From Hyphomicrobiales bacterium (GTDB taxonomy: Bacteria; Pseudomonadota; Alphaproteobacteria; Rhizobiales; Rhizobiaceae): DNA of 64,000 nt. This document shows, piece by piece, positions 18,383-27,230 of the stretch. The stretch covers positions 62,001-126,000 of the forward strand of contig UBZT01000015.1 of NCBI GenBank assembly GCA_900470155.1, in the 5' to 3' direction. The notes under the pieces were generated by a model. It saw only the letters and a list, made by a program, of their open reading frames with translations, did not search any database and was not told the DNA's origin. The position numbers were made by a program, and so were the translations under genes. The number at the start of each line of letters is the position of its first letter. Position 1 is the stretch's first letter.

Positions 18383-19087
18383 TCACTGGTTACCGATGAC
18401 CGCGATATAGCCGCTCGACCGCACTGTCCGGATGCTGGTGCGTTCGGTGGTGGCTGCCATATCGCGTCGCAGGTTGGCAATATGCACATCAACTGTGCGG
18501 GCGCTGACATGACTGTTTCCAGGCCATGCCGCTTCGATCAGCTCCGCACGCGACACAACATGACCGGGCGTCTTGAGCAGGCGTCTCAACAAACGGAACG
18601 CGATGGGGCTGAGATGCACGCTGCCTTGTTCACTGCGCACAACCCGCGTCTGCAGATCGATCTCGATATCGCCGAAATAGCGTTCAGCCTGTGCCGGAGA
18701 TCCCTGCTGCCCGGATTTGCGGATCGTGCCTGCCAACCCGTGCAGATAGGCCAGTATGCGCTCCGGTGAAACGGGCCGGACAAAGCCCTCGTCGATACCG
18801 GCTTTCAACAAATGGAGATAACTCTCCTCGTGGCGCGCTCGGATGAGTGCTGCGACGGGCAGATGTGCTGTCAGCCCATGCGCTTTCACCTCAGCACAAA
18901 ACCGGGTGAATTGATCGATATTGTCGCTGGTGTCGACCAGGATTGCGGCGATTTCCGGCAGGGGTGCCGTGAGGACCGCCGCCAGCTCATCGGCCGGCAG
19001 CGTCCTGAAACCTGACGCCGCCAGGATATGGCTCATCAGCATGTAGAAGTCCGGATCCCTTGAATGGATCATTACCAGATCGGCCAT
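18383..19087 (-). CDS. OmpR/PhoB-type response regulator (orphan)
   Basis: The 234-residue protein has an N-terminal receiver-like domain (residues 1-115) and a C-terminal winged helix (about 135-232). The DNA-binding part is clear: IAFRLLRRLLKTPGHVVSR, AELIEAAWPG, ARTVDVHIANLRRD and IRTVRSSGYIA. The receiver domain has the likely phospho-acceptor Asp in AAILVDTSD, but the acidic pair normally at the end of strand 1 is replaced by HSRDPD, so phosphorylation is uncertain. No histidine kinase is near. It lies downstream of the ABC importer genes in the same direction, separated by a hairpin, and is paralogous to the regulator at 28017-28691. Confidence 0.85.
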   Translation of the reverse strand: MADLVMIHSRDPDFYMLMSHILAASGFRTLPADELAAVLTAPLPEIAAILVDTSDNIDQFTRFCAEVKAHGLTAHLPVAALIRARHEESYLHLLKAGIDEGFVRPVSPERILAYLHGLAGTIRKSGQQGSPAQAERYFGDIEIDLQTRVVRSEQGSVHLSPIAFRLLRRLLKTPGHVVSRAELIEAAWPGNSHVSARTVDVHIANLRRDMAATTERTSIRTVRSSGYIAVIGNQ

Positions 19088-19125
19088 TGCACCCGCTCGC
19101 CTCCATGTCTTCGCTTATCCTGTGG

Positions 19126-19152
19126 GCCAGCCAATGTTTTGCATTGGCTGGC
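19126..19152 (-). terminator. Stem-loop after the ABC importer operon
   Basis: A perfect 11-bp stem (GCCAGCCAATG with CATTGGCTGGC) encloses a 5-base loop, between the solute-binding protein gene and the response regulator gene. No T-run follows, so it may terminate inefficiently or stabilise the transcript end. Confidence 0.6.
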
Positions 19153-19183
19153 TGATGTTTGAGTCTCAGCAAGCAATTGCCGA

Positions 19184-20245
19184 CTAACGCACCCAGCTGT
19201 TCCAACGCTGCAGCAGCATGGCTGCATTGGCGTTGATCCACACAGCATCCGGTACGATGACATTGTTCTTGATGTCATTGGGTGTTGGCATCGATTGTCG
19301 GGTTGTCTCCGACATAAGCGCTATCGCCTCGGTGCTCGGCGGCGTGCAGGACAACACATCGCAGGCCTTTGCCTGGACCGGTGGATTGTCGAGCCAGTAC
19401 GCGATCAGCTTCAACGCGCTATCCCGGTGCGGCGCCCCCTTGACCAGGGCCACGCGGTCACCGACCAGGAACGAAGCCTCATAGGACCAGCCTATCGGCA
19501 GGCCATCGTTCTTCATCGCCCTTGCCCGCGTCAGCCAGATCTGTCCAAGATCATATTCTCCATTGCGAAACCCCTGGACACTCTGGTCGCCGGTCTTCCA
19601 CCAGACTGTGACCTCGTCGCGGATCTCGTCCAGCTTGGTGAAAGCGCGGTCGACATCAAGAGGGAAGAGCGCGTCCTTTTTCACGCCATCGGCGAGAAGC
19701 GCTGCAGCCAGAACCCGCCAGGGATCGTCAAAGTTCGGGAATGCGCGACCACCTGGAAAGGATGTGGCATCCCACATGTCCGCCCAGCTGCGAGGCGGTT
19801 CTTTCATGCCTTCGCTCTGTCTGTAAGCGAGGAGAGTGGCGGTTGATTGTAGGAGCGCGCCACCGGATGCGCAGGCATTGCTGGCGAGGTCCGTCCGCGT
19901 CGAGAACTGCCGGCAAAACTCGGTCAGGTCTTCTGTCACCAGTCGATGTGCCTCGGAGGCCGCCTGGATCTCACCTTCAAGGTAGAGATCCCAGGTGACG
20001 TTGCCCGCCTTGACCATGGCAGCGGCCTTGGCGCGCATTTCCGCATTGGTGGCGGACACGATCGTGACCGGAATGCCGGTCTCGGCCGTAAAGGGATCGA
20101 ACCAGGCTTCCTTCAAGGCGCGATCATAGGCGCCGCCGGTCGATGCAATGATGACAGGGTCCGCAGCGATTGCCGGTCGGTCAGTCGCTATCGCGCCGAT
20201 CAGAAGGCTGAGGGCAGTCAGGCCAAATGCATAGGTCGTCCTCAT
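19184..20245 (-). CDS. ABC transporter substrate-binding protein, polyamine/opine (PotD/spermidine-type) family
   Basis: The 353-residue protein has a Sec signal peptide (TALSLLIGAIATDRPAIAA) and is therefore periplasmic. DPVIIASTGGAYDRALKEAW at the mature start and WDLYLEGEIQAASE, GEYDLGQIWLTRARAM and ALKLIAYWLDNP are typical of the bacterial extracellular solute-binding family that serves spermidine/putrescine-type and thiamine-type importers. It delivers the substrate to the permease pair encoded just upstream (4-base ATGA overlap). The ligand is unknown; the neighbouring aminotransferase suggests an amine or amino acid. Confidence 0.88.
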   Translation of the reverse strand: MRTTYAFGLTALSLLIGAIATDRPAIAADPVIIASTGGAYDRALKEAWFDPFTAETGIPVTIVSATNAEMRAKAAAMVKAGNVTWDLYLEGEIQAASEAHRLVTEDLTEFCRQFSTRTDLASNACASGGALLQSTATLLAYRQSEGMKEPPRSWADMWDATSFPGGRAFPNFDDPWRVLAAALLADGVKKDALFPLDVDRAFTKLDEIRDEVTVWWKTGDQSVQGFRNGEYDLGQIWLTRARAMKNDGLPIGWSYEASFLVGDRVALVKGAPHRDSALKLIAYWLDNPPVQAKACDVLSCTPPSTEAIALMSETTRQSMPTPNDIKNNVIVPDAVWINANAAMLLQRWNSWVR

Positions 20246-21132
20246 GGATGTTCCACTCCTGTAGGGTTCTGGGGATTTGCGGCCTTCGCAAGGAAATGCG
20301 TGAGACCGATAAGCAAAAGGGAGGCGATGACGGTGACGCTGGATGCAGCCGCGATCACCGGGGTCAGGTTGAAGTCAATGTCCTCAAACATCTTGCGACC
20401 GATGGTCTTGCCGCCGACGTCGGAAATGAAAAACGCAACCGTTGCCTCGTCAAAGGAAGCGAGGAAGGCAAAGACGGCGCCCGAGCCAACGCCCGGCGCG
20501 ATATTGGGCAGTGTCACAAGGAAAAAGCTCTGGCGACGATTTGCACCACAGTTGAGTGCTGCCAGTTCCAGCGCTGGATCCAGTCGCTTGAGCGCCGCCG
20601 TCACCGTGATGATGACGAAGGGCACCGCCAGCACCGTATGCGCCGTCAGGAAGCCGATCAGCGTGCCGGTCAACTGCAAGGGCGCAAACACCAGATAGAG
20701 TGCCACGCCCATAACGATATGCGGGACAATCATTGGCCCCAGAGCAAGCGCGTTGACCAGGCCTTTCAATGGCAAGTCGCCCCGCTCGATGGCCAAAGCC
20801 GCCATGGTGCCAATCACGGTCGCCGTGAGCGAGGTTGCAATCGCAATCCGCAGACTGAACCATGTTGCCGACATCCAGTCCGGATCCCCGAAAAACGCGA
20901 GGTACCAGTCAAGCGTCAGCCCTTTTGGCGGGAACTGCAGTTGTGTCGATGTGCTGAGCGACATCGGCAGGATCATCAGGGTTGGCAGAACCAGGAAGAA
21001 CAGGATCAAGATGACGATACATGCGCCGAGCATACTGGATAGCCATCGCAATGCAGGCCTTGATGATCGCACAGGGGCGGTCGGGCGTTGTGCCGCCGCG
21101 GCAATCGATGAAATGTTTCTATCAACGAACAC
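20242..21132 (-). CDS. ABC transporter permease (PotC-type)
   Basis: Inner-membrane permease of 296 residues with six predicted helices (first LGACIVILILFFLVLPTLMI). The EAA loop for ATPase contact is visible in LELAALNCGANRRQSFFLVTLPN. A GTG start at 21132 is chosen because AAAGGA lies seven bases upstream and the frame overlaps the end of the partner permease by 11 bases. The longer frame to 21180 would read through the partner gene. It forms the heterodimeric channel with the next gene. Confidence 0.87.
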   Translation of the reverse strand: MFVDRNISSIAAAAQRPTAPVRSSRPALRWLSSMLGACIVILILFFLVLPTLMILPMSLSTSTQLQFPPKGLTLDWYLAFFGDPDWMSATWFSLRIAIATSLTATVIGTMAALAIERGDLPLKGLVNALALGPMIVPHIVMGVALYLVFAPLQLTGTLIGFLTAHTVLAVPFVIITVTAALKRLDPALELAALNCGANRRQSFFLVTLPNIAPGVGSGAVFAFLASFDEATVAFFISDVGGKTIGRKMFEDIDFNLTPVIAAASSVTVIASLLLIGLTHFLAKAANPQNPTGVEHP

Positions 21133-22015
21133 TGTGGAATCCTTTGTTGAGCGACAGCGCCTTGCGGAACAGGAAGACAATGAGCAGCGTCACCGCGAGC
21201 AGCACGGTCGACAAGGCGGCCGCAAACGGCCAGTCAAGGAGGACGGTGGTCTGTTGACCGATCAGGGTTGCCATCAGCATGGAGCCAGGCCCGCCCAGCA
21301 AAGCCGGCGTTATGTAGAAGCCAAGTGCCAGGACAAAACACAAAAGGCCGCCGGCAAAGACACCCGGCAGGCTGAGCGGCAGGATGATCCGCAGAAAAAC
21401 CTGAGCCGGATTGGCGCCGAGATTGGCCGCCGCACGGCGATAATCCGGTGGCAGTGTCTTTAGCGTTGCGAAGATGGGCAGGATCGCGAAGGGTAAAAGC
21501 ACGTGGATCATGCCGAGAACAACGGCACCATGGGTGTAAAGCAGCTTCAGCGGTTCATCGACCAAGCCCTGATCGCGGAGAAAGCCATTGACCGGCCCAT
21601 TGCGCTGCAGGAGCAGGATCCAGGCATAGGAGCGGATGAGCACCGAGGTCCACAACGGGACGAACACGCAGGCAGCAACGACCATGGCCGCTCTCGCCCT
21701 GAGCGACGCCATGGCAAAGGCAACGGGATAGCCGAGAACCAGGCAAAAGCAGGTGACGGTTGCCGCGGTGATCACTGTGTCGAACAGGATGTTCAGATAA
21801 AGCGGATCGTCCCATATGCGCAGATAGCTGTTGCCACCATCTGCAAAACTCAACCCCACCAGTTTTGCCACGGGATAGACAAAGCCAAGTGTCAGCGCGG
21901 CGAGCAGTGGCAAAGTGAGAAGGACTGAGATCAGTGGCGAAAGGTGCCCGGCATCGCGTCCCGCGACTATCTTGGAAAGACGCGAGCCAGAGATACGTGA
22001 GACTTGCACGGTCAT
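21122..22015 (-). CDS. ABC transporter permease (PotB-type)
   Basis: Inner-membrane permease of 297 residues with six helices, beginning SVLLTLPLLAALTLGFVYPV. The EAA loop reads YRRAAANLGANPAQVFLRI. The ATG at 22015 follows AAGGAGA by about six bases and is the only start with a ribosome binding site; the upstream extension of the frame lies inside the ATPase gene. It is partner of the PotC-type permease in one importer. Confidence 0.88.
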   Translation of the reverse strand: MTVQVSRISGSRLSKIVAGRDAGHLSPLISVLLTLPLLAALTLGFVYPVAKLVGLSFADGGNSYLRIWDDPLYLNILFDTVITAATVTCFCLVLGYPVAFAMASLRARAAMVVAACVFVPLWTSVLIRSYAWILLLQRNGPVNGFLRDQGLVDEPLKLLYTHGAVVLGMIHVLLPFAILPIFATLKTLPPDYRRAAANLGANPAQVFLRIILPLSLPGVFAGGLLCFVLALGFYITPALLGGPGSMLMATLIGQQTTVLLDWPFAAALSTVLLAVTLLIVFLFRKALSLNKGFHSVR

Positions 22016-22025
22016 CGCGGTCTCC

Positions 22026-23168
22026 TTATTGGGCATCGAAGAGCAGCGTGGCATCCGCTGATATCCGCAGAGATACTTCGGCGCCGCGCTCAGGCAGTGC
22101 ACCCAGCTGGGCTGGCAGGGAAGCCCGCAGGACGACATCAGGCGCGCCAAGCAGGCGGATGAGGGCCATGCGCGAAGCGCCGGCAAAAACGATCGTCTCG
22201 ACCGTGCCGGACAGGCCCGTGCCCATGGCTCGCTCCACGGTGTGGCCATCCGGTGCGATGGAGCGTGGTTCGGACGCCGATCTCGTGTCGATTTCGACAT
22301 GCTCCGGCCGAACCCCGATCCTCACTGACGATCCTTCACCGGGCAGTTCCCCAGGCCGTATATTGGAAGGACGGGTTTCCAGAAGAGACAGGCCGCATCT
22401 GATCGTCACGGATGAATTTTCTGTCCGGCAGACAATACCCGGGATGAAGTTGATCGAGCCGACGAAGTCGGCGATGAATGCGGTTTCGGGCCGCGTATAG
22501 AGCTCAACGGGCGTGCCGATCTGTTCAAGACGCCCGGAATGCATGACGGCGACCCGGTCCGACATGGTCAGGGCCTCTTCCTGATCATGCGTCACATAGA
22601 TGACGGTTGCCCCGATACGCTCCTGGATCTGCTTGATCTCGATTTGCATGCTTTCGCGCAGCTTCTTGTCGAGCGCACCCAGGGGTTCGTCCATCAAGAT
22701 GACCGGAGGATCGAAGACCAGCGCACGCGCGACGGCGACGCGCTGCTGCTGGCCGCCCGACAGCTCATGGGGATAGCGGAATTGCAGGGCTCCGAGTTGG
22801 ACCAGGTCGAGCATCGCATCGATGCGCTGATCGGCGTCCTTTCCCTTGGCCAATCGCCGCATCTTGAGAGGAAACGCAATGTTCTGTCGCACGGTCATAT
22901 GCGGAAACAGCGCGTATTTCTGGAATACCATGCCGATATTGCGGTGATTGGGCGCAAGCGACGTTACATCCTGATCCCCGACGACGATGGCGCCGGCTGT
23001 CGGCGTCTCAAATCCGGCAATCATCGTCAAAAGAGACGTCTTGCCGGAGCCAGACGGGCCGACGATCGAGACGAATTCTCCAGCGCGTATATCGAGACTG
23101 GTGTCGCGGACAGCCCAGACCGGGCCGTATCGCTTTTGGACCTGGCGAAGCGCCAACTGTTGTCCCAT
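22026..23168 (-). CDS. ABC transporter ATP-binding protein (PotA/UgpC-type)
   Basis: This 380-residue ATPase energises the importer. Walker A is GPSGSGKTS, the Q-loop VFQKYALFPH, the signature LSGGQQQRVAVARAL, Walker B VILMDEPLGALD and the switch His in YVTHDQEEAL. A C-terminal ~120-residue TOBE-type regulatory domain (VRPEHVEIDTRS) is present as in the PotA group. Start is ATG 23168 (MGQQLALRQ) preceded by AAGGGGAA. It is the first gene of the leftward operon ATPase-PotB-PotC-binding protein, divergent from the GntR gene. Confidence 0.92.
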   Translation of the reverse strand: MGQQLALRQVQKRYGPVWAVRDTSLDIRAGEFVSIVGPSGSGKTSLLTMIAGFETPTAGAIVVGDQDVTSLAPNHRNIGMVFQKYALFPHMTVRQNIAFPLKMRRLAKGKDADQRIDAMLDLVQLGALQFRYPHELSGGQQQRVAVARALVFDPPVILMDEPLGALDKKLRESMQIEIKQIQERIGATVIYVTHDQEEALTMSDRVAVMHSGRLEQIGTPVELYTRPETAFIADFVGSINFIPGIVCRTENSSVTIRCGLSLLETRPSNIRPGELPGEGSSVRIGVRPEHVEIDTRSASEPRSIAPDGHTVERAMGTGLSGTVETIVFAGASRMALIRLLGAPDVVLRASLPAQLGALPERGAEVSLRISADATLLFDAQ

Positions 23169-23326
23169 GCTATTCCCCTTTTGTTTTTTTTGAATGCGAC
23201 TGTGCTTGGCCGGTCCAGTGTGTGCTGAACGGCGTGCTTTCCCGTCAATTCGACGGGCGGTGACTTGAAATGCGCAAATTGCTAATGTTTGATCAGACAA
23301 AGTTTGCTGAAACTTCACAATTCCAG

Positions 23327-23347
23327 TTTTTGTTACATCAAAAATTG
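23327..23347. promoter_or_regulatory. Putative operator of the GntR regulator, site 1
   Basis: TTTTTGTTACATCAAAAA is an imperfect palindrome with 6-base arms (TTTTTG/CAAAAA) in the divergent interval between the importer and GntR genes, 28 bases before the GntR start. A near-identical copy precedes the aminotransferase gene. Two copies at the two likely target promoters suggest binding by the adjacent GntR protein (inference). Confidence 0.65.
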
Positions 23348-23374
23348 GAGCTGTCAACACGCTCAGGACGAAAC

Positions 23375-24052
23375 ATGACGGAAATCAATTCGGACTACTC
23401 GCGCCGCGAGCAGCCACCCAATATTGGCGATACCACCTATAGCCAGCTGAAGGACCGCGTTAGTCGCGGCGCCTACAAGCCGGGTGACAAGCTGTCTATT
23501 CGCTCCGTCGCCGAAGTGCTGGACGTCGGCCTGTCGCCGGCGCGCGATGCGGTCAACCGCCTCGTGGCTGATGGCGTCCTGGTTTATGCCGGCCCCAAAA
23601 CCGTGATCATTCCCGTCTTGTCGGATGCAGACCTGCGCGAGATCACCCTGATCCGAATTGCCCTGGAAGGCTTGGCTGCCGAGATGGCAATTTCGAATTG
23701 CAGCCAGAATGACATTGTTTTGTTGGGAGAAATTCAGATTAAAATTAACGCCGCACTGGAGGCGGGGGCCTATGGCGACGCACTTTGGCACAACAAGGAA
23801 TTCCATTTCCATGTCTACGGCCTGTCGCGCCTGCCGCACCTGATCTCGATGATCGAGCCGCAATGGCTGAGGGTCGGCCCTTCCTTCTATGGCCTTTATC
23901 CGGAATTCGCCAAGGCTCGGCACGGCGTTCGAAACCACGAAATGGTGATCGAGGCTCTGGTCGATCGCGACGGCGGCGCGCTACGGGCCGCGATCGAAAA
24001 CGACATTCGCGATGGCTATCGTCGGCTTCGCCAGGCGCTTCGGGAGCGCTAG
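23375..24052 (+). CDS. GntR-family (FadR/FCD subfamily) transcriptional regulator
   Basis: The 225-residue protein has an N-terminal winged helix (residues ~18-80: YSQLKDRVSRGAYKPGDKLS, RSVAEVLDVGLSPARDAVNRL) and a C-terminal FCD ligand domain (about 90-220: IRIALEGLAAEMAI, NKEFHFHVYGLSRLPHL, HEMVIEALVDRDGGALR). FCD members bind carboxylic acids, often through metal-bound His residues; H142/H144/H195-type positions are present. The ATG at 23375 (MTEINSDYSRR) is chosen because the longer frame to 23270 covers the promoter and operator. It probably controls both the divergent importer operon and the aminotransferase operon. Confidence 0.88.
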   Translation: MTEINSDYSRREQPPNIGDTTYSQLKDRVSRGAYKPGDKLSIRSVAEVLDVGLSPARDAVNRLVADGVLVYAGPKTVIIPVLSDADLREITLIRIALEGLAAEMAISNCSQNDIVLLGEIQIKINAALEAGAYGDALWHNKEFHFHVYGLSRLPHLISMIEPQWLRVGPSFYGLYPEFAKARHGVRNHEMVIEALVDRDGGALRAAIENDIRDGYRRLRQALRER

Positions 24053-24093
24053 GCCTCAAGACGTTTTTTGTTATAGGAGCTTGACCTTTTGTA

Positions 24094-24113
24094 TTTTTGT
24101 TATATCAAAATCG
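24094..24113. promoter_or_regulatory. Putative operator of the GntR regulator, site 2
   Basis: TTTTTGTTATATCAAAA repeats site 1 (23327-23347) with one change over 17 bases. It lies 50 bases before the chosen start of the aminotransferase gene; a further partial copy (TTTTTTGTTATAGG) begins near 24064. Confidence 0.65.
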
Positions 24114-24162
24114 ACAACTTTGCAAAGTAGCCGATTTTTCAGCAACACAAAGGCAAGCACAG

Positions 24163-25515
24163 ATGTTACAAGAAATGGCAGTCGGGACTGCGGCGCGTGA
24201 GCGTCCGCGGTCCGCCGACCTCTATCGCCGTGGCCGCGGCGTCTTCCCAGGCGGTGTCACCCGCTCCACGATCGAGCTCGATCCCGAACCGATCTATATG
24301 GCGTCCGGGTCCGGCGCCTATGTCTCCGATGTCGATGGCAATCGCTTCCTCGACCTGAACAACAATTTCACCACGCTTGTGCATGGGCACGGCTATGCGC
24401 CCGTCGTCGAGGCGGTGAGCGAGCTCCTTCGAAAGAGCTCGTGTTTTTCCAATCCGACCCAATACGAAATCGCGCTCGCTGAATTGCTGATCGACCGAAT
24501 CCCGGCCGTCGAGCGGGTCCGCTTCGTCAATACCGGCACGGAGGCTGTGATGTTCGCCATCAAGGCCGCCCGTGCCTATACCGGTCGTCCGGCCATCATC
24601 CGCTTTGCCGGCTGCTACCATGGCTCCTATGACTGGGCGGAAACCGGCCAGAACGGCGTGGCGACGTCGGGCAGCCTGGGCGCCACCATAGGTCTTCCGG
24701 CTTACGCCGGTGCGCCGGTGCAATCGGCGGACGATGTTGTCGTGCTTGAATTCAATGACGTCGAGGGGCTGGAGCGGGGGCTTTTGCATCATGCCGACCA
24801 GCTTGCCGCCATCCTGATCGACCCCATGCCGAGCCGGGCAGGGCTGTTGCGTCCCATTCCGCAATTTGTCGAGCGCCTGACGACGCTTGCCAAACGGTAC
24901 GGGATCCTTGTCATTGCCGATGAGGTTCTCAACCTTCGGCAGGGCTATCAAGGTGCTTCTGCCCGCCATGGGATCCAGCCCGATCTGCTGACCGCCGGCA
25001 AGATCATCGGTGGTGGTTTCCCCGTCGGGGCAATCGGCGGCCGGTCCGATGTCATGGCAGTCTTTGGTGGTGACGGTTGTGCGCCACTGGTGCCGCAGGG
25101 TGGCACGTTCTCGGCCAATCCGGTTTCCATGGTGGCCGGTCTCGTTGCCATGCAGGCAATGACACCGGCGGTTTTCGATCGTCTCGAACGCATGGGCGAT
25201 GTCCTGTGCGAGCAGCTGCGCGACTGCGTGGCGCGGCTTGATCGACCATTCTCGGTGGCAGGCGTCGCGTCCCTGTTTCGAGTTCATCCAAAACCGGTCG
25301 TCCCGACCACCTATTCCGAGAGCCGCATGAATGCCGGGGAAGAGGAATGCATGCGTAACCTCACACGCTTCTTCCGCGAGCGGGGCATCCTGCTCCCGTA
25401 TGGTGCCGCAGCCTGCCTTTCCACTGCGATGACGGACAGTGACATCGACCAGGTGGCGTCTGTTTTCGAACAGTTCCTTAAAACACACGATGACCGCCGC
25501 TGGGAGGCAAGATGA
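24163..25515 (+). CDS. Class III PLP aminotransferase, glutamate-1-semialdehyde aminomutase-like
   Basis: The 450-residue enzyme transfers or shifts an amino group using PLP. VFPGGVTRSTIELDP and YVSDVDGNRFLDLNNNF open the fold; NTGTEAVMFAIKAARAYTG binds the cofactor phosphate, FAGCYHGSYDW stacks on PLP, and the DEVLN Asp and the Schiff-base Lys in LLTAGKIIGGGFPVGA are intact. It belongs to the GSA-aminomutase-like branch, but hemL function is unlikely in this context. The ATG at 24163 keeps operator site 2 outside the gene; an upstream frame to 24097 is possible. The end overlaps the next gene by four bases. It probably makes the oxo acid or aldehyde that the ThDP enzyme and dehydrogenase then process (inference). 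Confidence 0.85.
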   Translation: MLQEMAVGTAARERPRSADLYRRGRGVFPGGVTRSTIELDPEPIYMASGSGAYVSDVDGNRFLDLNNNFTTLVHGHGYAPVVEAVSELLRKSSCFSNPTQYEIALAELLIDRIPAVERVRFVNTGTEAVMFAIKAARAYTGRPAIIRFAGCYHGSYDWAETGQNGVATSGSLGATIGLPAYAGAPVQSADDVVVLEFNDVEGLERGLLHHADQLAAILIDPMPSRAGLLRPIPQFVERLTTLAKRYGILVIADEVLNLRQGYQGASARHGIQPDLLTAGKIIGGGFPVGAIGGRSDVMAVFGGDGCAPLVPQGGTFSANPVSMVAGLVAMQAMTPAVFDRLERMGDVLCEQLRDCVARLDRPFSVAGVASLFRVHPKPVVPTTYSESRMNAGEEECMRNLTRFFRERGILLPYGAAACLSTAMTDSDIDQVASVFEQFLKTHDDRRWEAR

Positions 25516-27230
25516 TGAATTCGCATCTAAACCAAGAGACTGTCGCTGACCGGGTCGCCGACGCCTTGTTGCGTCACCAGGTGGAATTCCTGTTTGCCCA
25601 GAGCCTGCCGTCGGCGGTCGTCTTGGCTGCGGAAGCCCGTGGCATCCGTCAGATTTCCTATCGCCAGGAAAATATGGGTGGCGCCATGGCCGATGGCTAT
25701 GCGCGCATCTCAGGCAAAGTCGGCGTCGTGGCGGCTCAAAATGGACCCGCCGCAACCCTGCTTGTTCCCCCGCTTGCCGAAGCAATGAAGGCCAGTGTGC
25801 CGGTCATCGCCCTGGTGCAGGAGGTGGAGCGTGATCAGGCCGACCGCAATGCTTTCCAGGAACTCGATCACATAGCGCTGTTCCAGTCCTGCACAAAATG
25901 GGTTCGGCGCGTCCAGATTGAGGACAGGATCGAGGACTATATCGATGCTGCCTTCACCGCAGCGAGCTCCGGACGGCCCGGGCCTGTCGCACTGCTGCTG
26001 CCAGCAGATCTCCTGCGTTCCAAGGTCAGTGCCGGCTTGTCATCGCGTCGTGCGAGCCTTGGGCACTATCCGCTTGATCGCCTCCGGCCCGCAGACACCC
26101 TGATTGACCAGGCGGCAGATTGGATCGTTGCGGCCAGACATCCGGTCGTGCTCGCAGGGGGCGGCGTGCACGGTGCGGGCGCCTCACTGGAGCTAGCCAG
26201 TCTGCAGGAGATCGCAAGCCTGCCGGTCTGCACAACGAATATGGGAAAAGGCACGGTCGATGAACATCATCCGCTATCGCTCGGCGTGCTTGGATCTCTG
26301 ACCGGGCCGACATCGCTCGGCTGGCACACCGTGTCTTTCCTGACCAATGCCGATCTGATCGTTCTGATCGGCACGCGGACCAATCAGAACGGCACCGACA
26401 ATTGGTCGCAGATCCCCAAAACGGCCCGCGTGATCCATATCGATATCGACCCCGGTGAAATCGGCCGGAATTTCGAAGCGCTGCGTCTCGCGGGAGATGC
26501 AAGGGAATCGCTGATCGCTCTGAACGCCGCGCTCGGCAGACGGAACCTCGGCGATAGAAAGGCGCAAAGACCTGACCTTGAGCAGCGCATCGCACGATGC
26601 TGGCAGCAGTTTGAAACGGCGCGTGCCAAGCGCTACGGCTCGGACCAGTCGCCGATCCGCCCGGAACGGGTGATGCGCGAGCTTCAGCCCTGGCTGAATG
26701 ATGATCTGACCGTCGTTGCCGATGCGAGTTACTCCTCCATGTGGGTCACGGGGCAGTTGCGGGCGGTGTCTGGCGGTACCCGCTTCATCACACCCCGTGG
26801 GCTCGCCGGTCTTGGATGGGGGGTGCCGCTTGCGATCGGGGCAAAACTGGCGCGGCCTGACGTGCCGGTAATTGCTCTCGTCGGCGACGGCGGATTTGCC
26901 CATAGCTGGGCCGAGCTCGAAACCATGGTTCGGTTGAACATTCGCGTGACTGTCATAGTGCTCAACAATGGCATTCTCGGCTTCCAGCGTGATGCTGAAA
27001 CGGTGAAGTTCGGCCGATACACCACGGCCTGCCATTTTGCCCCCGTCGATCATGCTAAAATCGCTGCCGCCTGCGGATGTAAATCCGCTCGCGTGTCCGA
27101 CCCCGCCGAACTCGCCGACCTTATCCGGTGCGGCATCGAGGCAGACGGTCCCTACCTGATCGAAGTGATGACAGATCCGGATGCGCATCCGCCGCTGTCG
27201 CTGTTTGCCAAGATGGACCAGGCGGCCTGA
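25512..27230 (+). CDS. Thiamine-diphosphate-dependent enzyme, acetolactate-synthase-like
   Basis: The 572-residue protein has the three ThDP-enzyme domains: N-terminal pyrimidine-binding domain with the activating Glu in SYRQENMGGAMADGYAR; central domain (HPVVLAGGGVHG to about residue 330); C-terminal diphosphate-binding domain with VGDGGFAHSWAELETMV...VLNN (the GDG-NN metal motif). It probably decarboxylates a 2-oxo acid and may couple the product to another carbonyl. Xsc, phosphonopyruvate decarboxylase and acetolactate synthase are relatives; the substrate is not evident. GGGAGG precedes the ATG, and both ends overlap the neighbouring genes. Confidence 0.85.
   Translation: MMNSHLNQETVADRVADALLRHQVEFLFAQSLPSAVVLAAEARGIRQISYRQENMGGAMADGYARISGKVGVVAAQNGPAATLLVPPLAEAMKASVPVIALVQEVERDQADRNAFQELDHIALFQSCTKWVRRVQIEDRIEDYIDAAFTAASSGRPGPVALLLPADLLRSKVSAGLSSRRASLGHYPLDRLRPADTLIDQAADWIVAARHPVVLAGGGVHGAGASLELASLQEIASLPVCTTNMGKGTVDEHHPLSLGVLGSLTGPTSLGWHTVSFLTNADLIVLIGTRTNQNGTDNWSQIPKTARVIHIDIDPGEIGRNFEALRLAGDARESLIALNAALGRRNLGDRKAQRPDLEQRIARCWQQFETARAKRYGSDQSPIRPERVMRELQPWLNDDLTVVADASYSSMWVTGQLRAVSGGTRFITPRGLAGLGWGVPLAIGAKLARPDVPVIALVGDGGFAHSWAELETMVRLNIRVTVIVLNNGILGFQRDAETVKFGRYTTACHFAPVDHAKIAAACGCKSARVSDPAELADLIRCGIEADGPYLIEVMTDPDAHPPLSLFAKMDQAA

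Noticed and set aside
24166..25785. 539-residue minus-strand open frame opposite the aminotransferase and ThDP genes
   Set aside because: It is the antisense of two well-supported genes with clear catalytic motifs; its composition is that of a high-GC shadow frame.
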